Origin: Dastarcus helophoroides
Taxonomy: Eukaryota; Arthropoda; Insecta; Coleoptera; Bothrideridae
Reading direction: 5' to 3'
NCBI GenBank assembly: GCA_028583605.1
Contig: CM053333.1
Location: 28,437,302 to 28,501,301 of the forward strand
DNA: 64,000 bases
The position numbers and the translations under genes were made by a program. Shown here piece by piece: positions 55,730 to 64,000 of the stretch (the stretch's first letter is position 1; each line of letters starts with the position of its first letter). The notes under the pieces were generated by a model. That model was not told the DNA's origin. It was given only the letters and a program-made list of their open reading frames with translations, and did not search any database.

Positions 55730-56529
55730 AGACACACGAAGCGGTTTTCGCCGACTCGGCGGCACCAATTTGGAGCAAACACACGACTCGTCTTCAAAGC
55801 AGCCAGCGTGCGCAGTGTAAGGAAACGTGTTGCCAGTTCTTCCTGAAATAATGAATTCTGACGACGAATTTATAATTTTAAGCCAGTTTACTATATTTTT
55901 ACTATATTGTCAATTGAAAAATAAAAAAAAGAATCATCGTATGTGGGAACATCCAGTTATGTAGGAACGCAAAGAAAAGGTCAATTTTATGCTATATTTA
56001 TGAGGACAATTAAAAGCGATGATGCAACATTTTTTAATTATTTACGTATGTTTCAAAATTTATTTAATGAATTAGTGGATTTGATAAAAGGGGACATATC
56101 TGAGCAAGATACGGCGATGAGACGTTTTCCAACTTGTAATAACCCCACACATTTAGCTATTTCATTGCCCCCTTTTTTATTGAACCTCTTCCCTGCAAAG
56201 TGACTATTCGTTATCTAAATTTATTCAGTTACTAAGAAGCACAAGGAGCATTTGTTTCTTATGCGAAAAAATCAGAAAAATTGCACGTAAGCAATATTTG
56301 ACAACTGCGCCTGATATTCACAGCTTAAAAACCGCTCGTCGTGTGAACACTACCGCAGGTATAGACGACGATACATTTGAAGTCATAAAAACGCTAGCTG
56401 CACCTCGTTCGGACCAAGGTACGCTCGACACAGCTTCGGCGTGACGCTGCATGTGTTCACTTCCTTAAAATCTAATGGAATCAAATGCCGAGTCGGCCGC
56501 CGACTCGGCGAAAACCGCTTCGTGTGTCT
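55730..56529 (+). mobile_element. PIF/Harbinger element, 800 bp, deletion derivative
   Basis: Perfect 34-bp inverted termini (AGACACACGAAGCGGTTTTC at the left, its mirror at 56496-56529) flanked on both sides by TAA (55727-55729, 56530-56532). TAA/TWA is the 3-bp target of PIF/Harbinger. It carries the start of a HARBI1-like transposase. Confidence 0.85.
55941..56203 (+). pseudogene. PIF/Harbinger transposase, N-terminal fragment
   Basis: Begins MWEHPVM, then a stop and frameshift, and continues GQFYAIFMRTIKSDDATFFN and YLRMFQNLFNELVDLI with DTAMRRF, the conserved N-terminal region of PIF/Harbinger transposases (W-x-HP, then D...F.N..RM...F..L). The DDE catalytic part is absent; after 56203 only short scraps remain. 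Consistent with the 800-bp length of the element. Confidence 0.7.
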
Positions 56530-56679
56530 TAACTTGCTGCAAACAAATTTAATGTATTCTGCCTACCCTTACGCAAGTGACGGGTTATACCCGCGTGACT
56601 TTAAAAACGGCATTAACCAACCAAGCTACGCGGGTCAGAATCGCTTCTAACGCTTACGCCTAATTAAATTGATTATTTT

Positions 56680-56960
56680 GCATTGCTTAAATTGTGTTTT
56701 AGTTTGATTATTATTTTAATTTTAAAAGCAGAATCACTGTACAGTAAAACGGTGAGTGCCATAGTATTTTCTACAACAAGAGCTGATATGATGTTTATAT
56801 CTCACGAGAAGGAGGTTTGAGCACGATGCCGCAGGCAGAGTGTTCAATCGTTCGAAAATGTACTATTTTATAACCAAATATTTGCTAGTACTAAAAGCAA
56901 AACAGCATATGTGATATTCTAGTGCTTCAAAAATGAGAGATAGCAGTACTAACGTTGATT
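56680..56960 (+). repeat. Dispersed repeat X, uninterrupted copy
   Basis: Matches the reverse complement of 12887-13125 plus 10585-10603, showing the pre-insertion state of the site occupied there by the hAT-type element. Roughly 75-80% similar by eye. No coding motif; a SINE or MITE origin cannot be decided. Confidence 0.65.
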
Positions 56961-57279
56961 GAATACATATTAGATATGCAAACCTTATCAGAAAATGTGT
57001 ATACCACTTTTCTCTATGCATACTCCAAAACTTTGTTAAGGAAGTGCTGGTACCTAGTGGTCAATAGTAAAATTATTACACTTTGGCAGGGGAAAACAGA
57101 ATTCGTTACGGTTTTGGTCATTTATACAAGATCTACACCACAAATCAAACAATAATTATTTTCTCTTATTGATATGTTCAAGGTTGCCGCGTGATGGGAT
57201 GGGAAGTTTCACTTCGATGAATACACTTTTCAGTTATGAAACTTTGACAAAACACTTTTTTTTTATAGAGTTTAAGACA

Positions 57280-58440
57280 TTTTATTAACTTCGAAGCTTT
57301 AAGCCAAATTCTCTTCTTTAACTTGGAATATATTGCTCAAAATTTCCAAATTTTTAGAAAAATTAGAAATTACTAAACGAATACAGTAACTTTTAAATAA
57401 CTCCAAATTAAAAAAAATCGTGAAATTTACTCTTTTAATTTACAATTCGTTATTAATTAAATAATTTCATTTTGAAGTCAACATTTTAGGGATAAAAGAA
57501 CAACAATTGCAAATTTAAAGTAAAAAAAAATAAATTTATTTAAAAAAATGTTTTCAAAATTTCATGTTGAACTTGATACTTTTTTCCTTCGATTCAAAAT
57601 TTTATTTTTTTTAAATTGTACCCCATTTAAATTGGAAAATTCGAGACATTTTTTTACCAAAATGTTTACTATTCTAGTAATTTCAACTTTTTATAGACGT
57701 TGGAAAATCTCTTTTTATTTTTAAAATCATAACTTTTTCTCAAAATTTCGAATTGTGAATTTACATGTTTATTCTGCTCTTCATATTTCCACTTCAATCA
57801 CGAAATCAGAACTTTCTAGAAATCTTTTACTATTGTCCGTTGATATTTTACCTGGTTATGCCCGTTATCTTTATCATTCCATTCCTATACCAACCGACTA
57901 ATTCGCAACAGATGGGGTGCTGTACTGATTCATATTTTTCCACTCACGCCTACCTGGCAATTTACAGATTCAATATGAGACGAAGCTAAGAAAAACCTTA
58001 ATTTTATAAGAACATAAAATAAATCGGAATAATTGGATTTAGAATTATTAAATTTAAACTCGGAATTTTCACAAAAATATTGATTTAAAATATTTATCCA
58101 ATATTTGAAAACTGAAAATTTGCGAAATTTGACAATTAAATTGAAAAATATGAGAGATTTTTTTTCATAATTTTGGTTTTCTATGGAAGTCAAAAATGTC
58201 ATAAAAAATGTATTTCAATTTCTAAATTCAAATTTTCTGCGGCAAATTGAAATTTCAAGATCAAAAACAAAACGAAATTTAAATCTCAAAAACGAAGTTT
58301 TATAAAAAAATTTAGCTCTGCAACTAATAAGTTTGTGAAGAAACTTAACCTTTTAGGAAAACAGATAAAAGACGATTTTTGACACAAAAGTTGAAGGAGC
58401 AACGGAACGAACACTTTAGACAACACACAATTTTGACTAC
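57280..58440. repeat. Degenerate AAATTTCGA-type AT tract
   Basis: Irregular copies of AAAATTTCGA and AAATTTCAA motifs with long A/T runs, as in the other tracts. ORFs at 57765 and 57930 are compositional. Confidence 0.45.
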
Positions 58441-58486
58441 TAAATTCAAAACAAACGATTTTGATTTATTTTAGTTTTTGATATAT

Positions 58487-58678
58487 ATACCGGGTGTAGC
58501 AGGATCATGGTACACACCTTATTTCTTCTTTATTTATAAAGATAAATTTTTCAAAATTGCTACACTTGATGTATTTATAAAATGTAAAATTGTTACATAA
58601 AATTTACATTCCTATTGTTGTCACTTTCGCTAGAACTGATATCAACTTTTGATTTTTAAATAAAACACCCTGTATATT
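58487..58678. mobile_element. Possible mariner-type MITE, ~190 bp
   Basis: TATACCGGGTGT at the left and ACACCCTGTATA at the right form an imperfect inverted pair flanked by TA. No coding content. Confidence 0.45.
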
Positions 58679-58849
58679 ATTAAACTTTTGGAATCTGCAC
58701 AATTTTCTGGATACAAGAGTAATTTTTAAAGTATCAAACATTTTTTTGGTCGCATTTTATCTTTGGTGTAGAAAGTCATGACTCATCCTAATTAACGCTA
58801 ACTGACAACATAGGCGCTGCAAAAAAATTAAATTAGGAAAACTTGGCAA

Positions 58850-59830
58850 TTGCCTTTTTTTAAATTTGTTTTCCAACTATTCAAAATTTAGACTTTCTTT
58901 AAACCTTTTTGATTTTTTTTTGAAAATTTAGCTTTTTAAAGAACTGCACTGCACCAGTTTTTTCAATTTTGATATTTTTTTGAAAATTGATATTTTTCCA
59001 AATTTTGTCTATTTTAAACATTTTCCTTTTTGCAGTTTTTGACGTCAATATTGTGACTATTATATCACGATTTGTTTGCATAATTTCGACTTTTTGTGAA
59101 AAATTTCGATTTTTTTTTGAAGATTTTTTTTTTGAAAATTTTACTTTTCATGTAAATTTTTACATTTTTCAAAATTTCGGCTTTTTTTAAAATTATCAAT
59201 TTTTTTTAAATTCCAACTTTATGACAATTTTGACATTTCACTAGTGTTTTAAATTATCATTATTTTCAAATTTTTAGCTTTTCGAATTTTCATTTTTTTT
59301 TAAATTTCAGAATATTTAAAAAAATTTCGACCATTTTTCAAATAAATCTATTTTTCAAAGTTTAGATTTTTTGATAAATTTAAATTTTTTTTAAAATTTT
59401 ACCAATTATCTTAAAAATTTCGTTTTTTCATTCAATTTCATTTTTTTTTAAAATCTAATGAATGGTTCTGAAAATTCCTCCTTTTTCCAAACTTTCAACA
59501 TTTGGCTCAAAATTTTGACTTTATTTCCCAATGTTGAAATTTTGCCTTTTTTAAAAGTTTCTCAGCAAAAAGTCGAATACTCGAAATTTTATCAAAATTT
59601 TAAGTTTATTTAACATTTGGATTTTTAAACAGTTTTTATAAATTTCGAATTCTCAAAATCTTAGCTTTTTACTAGAAATTACGCGTTAAAATTTGAATAT
59701 TATTTCGATTTTTTCAAGTCTCACAAAAAGCGAACTTTTTTCTCAAAACAAAGTGTTTTTGTGTTAAAATTAGAATTTTATTTCGGTTTTTTTCTAAGAC
59801 TCATAATTAACAAGAAAAACAGATATTGGT
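58850..59830. repeat. Degenerate AAATTTCGAC-type AT tract
   Basis: Dense TTTTGAAAATTT and TTTCGACTTTTT variants at 20-35 bp spacing, same orientation as the 17.6 kb tract. Confidence 0.5.
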
Positions 59831-62029
59831 CAATTTGAACATTACTTTTTTCCCAACTACAACTATCTATAAATATTTTCCCTTGTAAAATTTGTGCATC
59901 TTGATAGCAATAAATACTCTCAGTTCAAATATAACTTTTAGAAAAGGACCACCCTTCCAGTAATTTTATCATTTTACCCAAACATCTGTTTTTACTTAGA
60001 AAGTAAGATAAATAAACAACGTAGTTCAATTGGCCTGCGTCACAATAGCAGACAAAACTTCAAAAGGGGCTGGGCGACTCATAACAGTAGTTATTATAAA
60101 ATTGCTTTTCGTGGAAATTTATGCTTCAAATTTGTTATTGTTACTATGATTAATTATACTGTTTTATTAAGTACATATTACTGCTTAAATTCTTTGGAAA
60201 TACAGCTGTACTTGGAAACACCAATAGAGCAATAGAAAAGGATAAATAGGCAGTACACTTTTTGAAAATAGTCCAAATCAAAAACAAACAATTAAATTAA
60301 TTATATCAATTAAATTAATTTAACAAAAAGTTTATCAAAACTTTTAAGAAATAGGCATACATAATCTTTTTACACTGGTTTATTGTCTTAGCTAATATTT
60401 AAATTTGTTTTAAATTCTTTTAGGAATCTTAAGTTGAATTCAGTTAAAGAAAAATATAACGATTTGTTTATTCCAACAAGAGCATTTTGGCTAATTCAAT
60501 CAACAATGCTAATGCCGGACTTGCCATCTACCTAGTCATAAAACAGGTTTTATTTTACCTGAAGGTTGAAGTGACCCATTATTTAAGAGTTCAAACGATT
60601 TCAAAATACTACCCCACCAGCCGCTCATCACTGACGGCTGTTGGAACCTGCAATTACCGTGTCCCTCTATTGGTGAAAAGATTAAACAACAGGATGCAGA
60701 GGACCAGGGATAAGATCAAGTGGACGCAAAGACCATCATTGATTTTGGTGGATGCGTCCTGAAGCAGAGCTCCTGAGCGTCCAAAAATGGTGTACGCTTT
60801 TGGTCTATTGCTTCCGCCATATATACTATATTCAATCAACGGTACTAATAAGATGTTGAACATTACGTGCAATAAATAAAATGAGTGTAAAGTTGATGTG
60901 TAAATTAGGAATAAATTTTAGATTCATTTCCAAGTATCAAAACCACAAATATACAAAGGTACGTCAGTTTGATAGCATTTCTTTGACTTTTTTACTAGTG
61001 TAGATTTAAATCATACTACATGGATACTACTGTTATTTCTTAGTTTTAAGTTTTCACTTCTGTCGGTAGCCTCCGAGCCTGCCTAATTTCCTAAAGTTTT
61101 ATTTTAATCATTTGCCTCAACGTTCAAGTTGACGGCACAAATAAATGGTGCTCACCACCCGACTGGCATTTTATAACGGTTCTTGGAAAAATAAGATTGG
61201 AGACCTCTTATCTAAGCACATTCCGAATTAACATTAAAAGGTGATGATGCCCGTAATGGTGGTTTGCAGCCAGAGTGCAATACTTCGGCTTCCTAAATAA
61301 TGGCAAACTGTAACTGTAAATGAAGTTTGCCTCGAAATTGCAATATTTGCTCGATATTGATCAGCAGAACAATTTTCAAGATGAGACTGTCCAATCATAT
61401 TCTTTGAAAATTTTACTTTTTGGATACAATTTTTGAACAGATTTCATTCGAAAATGATTACATTTTTATTTGAAAATACCAACTTTCTCTGAATAAGTCA
61501 TACCCTTCAAAATAGAAAAGGACATGATTTTTCGTCAAAATTATTGTGGCTAATTTACTAATTGGGAAACTGGAGTTAATTGAAAAAGTCTAGCATAGCT
61601 CATACTGAGTATCACAATTTCATCATTTTAATTTTTCTGTTAAATGTTGCAAAAAGAGAGTAGAAATTATTAAAGCGAATGCACACTCATATTTTTCAAA
61701 TTTTCGGTAATATTTTTGCAAGATATTTCAAATTTTAAAAACATGCTTCTTGTTCACGTTTTGTGCAATTTCAGCGTTTAATATTACGCTTGAACGCCTC
61801 CTTTAATCATCTCGCATTTGTAAATTCAGGTCAAGTCGAATAATATTAATGAAGTGATTTCTGACTCAATGTTATCAAATATCATAAGACAGCACAAATA
61901 AATTCAGCAAAGTTTGGCACCTATGTTTAACTCTTTTTTCTCTCCCAGTTGCCTTGCATTTAAGTTTGTTTCGTGTATCTTTTCACACGCTAGACGACCT
62001 AAGTGATCTTTTCTGTACTGTACATCGGT
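59831..62029. other. No gene recognised
   Basis: A 91-codon plus-strand ORF at 60487-60762 (starts MANSINNANAGLAIYLVIKQ, ends SLILVDAS) is the longest; no domain recognised. It could be a repeat fragment, as its second half is GC-richer. Confidence 0.35.
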
Positions 62030-62151
62030 TACAGTAAGTTAACGCTGCTCCGTTTAGGGCTGTTTCGGTTTAACGTTTTTTTATTGGAATAATGAGATTA
62101 CCTGAAAATTGCAGGCACCATTGGACTTCCCCTAAATTTAAAGTACATACA

Positions 62152-62192
62152 ACATATATATATATATATATATTTATATATTTATATATATA
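62152..62192. repeat. (TA)n microsatellite with interruptions
   Basis: Alternating TA with two TTTATA interruptions. Confidence 0.95.
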
Positions 62193-62218
62193 ATTTTTTT
62201 AATGAAGTTACGAAGAAA

Positions 62219-62690
62219 GGTTTGAACCGAGTGTGTAGAAATATTTGGCAAGATTTAAACGAGGACGGTGACACTAGAAGCTTGATATGAACCAAATAGT
62301 CGAATTAGCGAAACAAACAGGTTTAGAAATGTGAAAGATCGCAAAGAAATGTTGATGATGAACTCAAGAAAATAGTGGATCAAGAACAACACAAAAATAT
62401 TGAAAAAGGAGATTCTGAAGAACAAAAATTTTCAACGGCATTTCTAAAAACCTGGTTAGGCACTATAACAGAAATTATAAACCATTTTATTGAAAATGAA
62501 GCAGATTTCGATAGGAGTTCAAAGGCAAGACAAGGTGCTATGGATGCCTTTCCCACATGTTGACAACTTCTTATAGGGCACTCAAGAAAAATACAAATGA
62601 CATTAGGCGCTTTCTTGATGAGAAAGCAGGAAATGCAGGAGAATCCGACTGATCTAAACATGAATGGTCACTTGCTTTTTACACCCGTTT
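62219..62690 (+). pseudogene. Tigger/jerky-like transposase C-terminal remnant
   Basis: LNRVCRNIWQDLNED (about 62225) resembles the W-x-N-I-W-x-D segment after the DDE core of Tigger/jerky transposases. Further frames give IVELAKQTGLEM, DELKKIVDQEQHKNIEKGDS and FIENEADFDRSSKARQGAMD, a charged C-terminal tail. Frames shift and stops intervene; the DDE core is absent. Identity rests on one short motif plus the element ends. Confidence 0.5.
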
Positions 62691-62799
62691 TCCCCTAACC
62701 CCATTGTGTACATGAAGTGATGACCTCGTTTAACGCTGTTTAGTATAACGCTCTACTTGGTTGGAACGTAACGCCCGCGTTAAGCGGGGTTTTACTGTA

Positions 62800-64000
62800 T
62801 TTGAAATTGAAATAATTTAATATTTTGCTTCAAAATAAATATTTGTTAAATGACTATGCTGATATAAGACCGATTATATTGGTTCTGGAATGAAAAAAGT
62901 GGTGGATTTATAAATAGTTAGGGATTGCTCCAAGTACAGTCTGTTCAATATGAAACGTTTCTCGATTTTAGAAAAACTATCAGTTATGGAAACACTATTA
63001 ATTATGTAACTATTATATAATTTTTTTATACGGTATTCTAAATATACATCCTCAAAAACCTTCCTGTATCAAATATAAGTGATTCCATTTCTAATAACCA
63101 AGATATTGACTTTGGATCGATGAAAAGTGAAACACATTTCATAGCAAATTGATTGGTCATTATTTTTTGATTTAATACTTTTCTTTATTGGTTAACATAA
63201 TTTAAAGCTTTAACTATAACATATGCTACAACAAAAATGAGTCTAACCTTTTGAAATCTAATTCTACAGCCTAAGTCACAGATAATACAATGAAAAGTCG
63301 AAAAGGATTCATCTTGGAAGTGATCATGCAAGTGGGGCAAGGCAATAAGTTAATGGGTGGATAGGGCCCAATAAGATACGCTTTATTTAAATGATTTACA
63401 CTCTAGTGAGTTAGTAGATGGTGTGGACCGTTAAAGGAGGTAATATAGAACGATCCAATCTCTTTACTTGTCATTCCAATAAATTTTGTTTTGCAGATCT
63501 TTTGATATATTCCTCAAGGCATATTGATTTGTATGGCAGAAAAGATTCTCCATCATTTTCAGTTTTCAATGATGCGGTATATCAATATAATGTGCTCTCA
63601 TTCTATTATACAATAACGTACCCATCGGCTCATAACATCTAACTTTTGAAAGTCTCTTTCATTTTATAAAACTTTTATATTGCATGTTATATCCTTACAG
63701 ATTATACTAGAAATGATATCGGATTATATTACTTTTCCCAGACACTTTCCATAATAACTAACTTAGACAAAAAAACTCGGTTGCCTCTTTATTCGCCGTA
63801 CACTTTTAATGGATAACCCAGATTCGCTAACAATAGTTATTCTTCATAACGGAAAGGAACTATCTTTCACAAACTTTGATACTAGGTCAGCCCGTTTCAT
63901 TACGGAATATTTGTATACATTAATTTCGATCCCCTTGGCTGCAATAAAGGGTCAAAGAGGGTGTTTTTAAAAGCCCGGACGCTGTATTTTAGGAGCAGAT
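62800..64000. other. No gene recognised
   Basis: AT-rich. A 74-codon ORF at 63418-63642 has no recognised domain. Confidence 0.4.

Larger units (their letters stand above)
62030..62799 (+). mobile_element. pogo/Tigger-like DNA element, ~770 bp
   Basis: The left end is TACAGTAAGTTAACGC; the right end, reverse complemented, is TACAGTAAAACCCCGCTTAA. The CAGTA start and TTAACGC-type termini are typical of Tigger elements, which insert at TA. Between them is a decayed transposase C-terminus. It contains a (TA)n run at 62152-62192. Confidence 0.6.

Noticed and set aside
60487..60762. 91-codon ORF as a host exon
   Set aside because: No recognisable domain, splice context or repeat support; left as unassigned.

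Overview
This 64 kb window is AT-rich non-coding eukaryotic DNA packed with transposable elements. I recognise no host protein-coding gene, rRNA or tRNA gene. The mix of elements (Jockey-type LINE, Penelope-like element with a GIY-YIG domain, Ty3/gypsy LTR elements, hAT-, MULE-, PIF/Harbinger-, pogo/Tigger- and mariner-type DNA elements) and the Inr-like TCAGT start in the LTR suggest an arthropod, most likely an insect. I cannot name the species.

Layout. 0-2.3 kb: nothing recognised. 2.3-6.4 kb: a Penelope-like element (PLE) on the minus strand, split by a 3 kb Jockey-clade LINE with a visible target-site duplication. 9.1-14.9 kb: a tandem duplication, a hammerhead-ribozyme tandem repeat, a 2.3 kb hAT-type element with an exact 8-bp duplication nested in another repeat, and a small MULE carrying the end of a transposase. 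16.9-19.7 kb: a tandem duplication, a degenerate AT tract, a (CT)n array, a MITE and a palindromic PLE terminus. 21.2-25.3 kb: a decayed LINE, a mariner-like remnant, a second hammerhead array in the opposite orientation and a broken gypsy pol. 26.3-29.4 kb: PLE ends. 29.4-33.7 kb: a TTAA-flanked element split by a 3.75 kb transposon with ~400-bp inverted repeats, a 9-bp duplication and a transposase gene that reads as two exons. 34.4-36.5 kb: a MITE, a LINE fragment and a 300-bp CT-rich microsatellite. 38.4-40.8 kb: PLE pieces, a hammerhead-like motif and a solo LTR. 45.9-50.4 kb: a young gypsy element whose pol has lost the reverse transcriptase core. 51.4-52.9 kb: a canonical hammerhead motif and a 1.2 kb palindrome-rich inverted-repeat element. 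55.7-62.8 kb: a PIF/Harbinger element, further MITEs and a Tigger-like element.

Most notable signals: (1) 368-377 bp tandem repeats in which each unit has a type-I hammerhead ribozyme in the same place, two of the four copies having every core residue; this is the architecture of hammerhead satellites and retrozymes, and it sits alongside PLE fragments that could supply a mobilising enzyme. (2) A hAT-like but atypical DNA transposon (29876-33627) with long inverted repeats and an in-frame GT-AG intron. (3) A gypsy element joined in frame from protease to RNase H across a deletion of the reverse transcriptase core.

All assignments come from reading the sequence and its conceptual translations. 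Identity and boundary statements are by eye.
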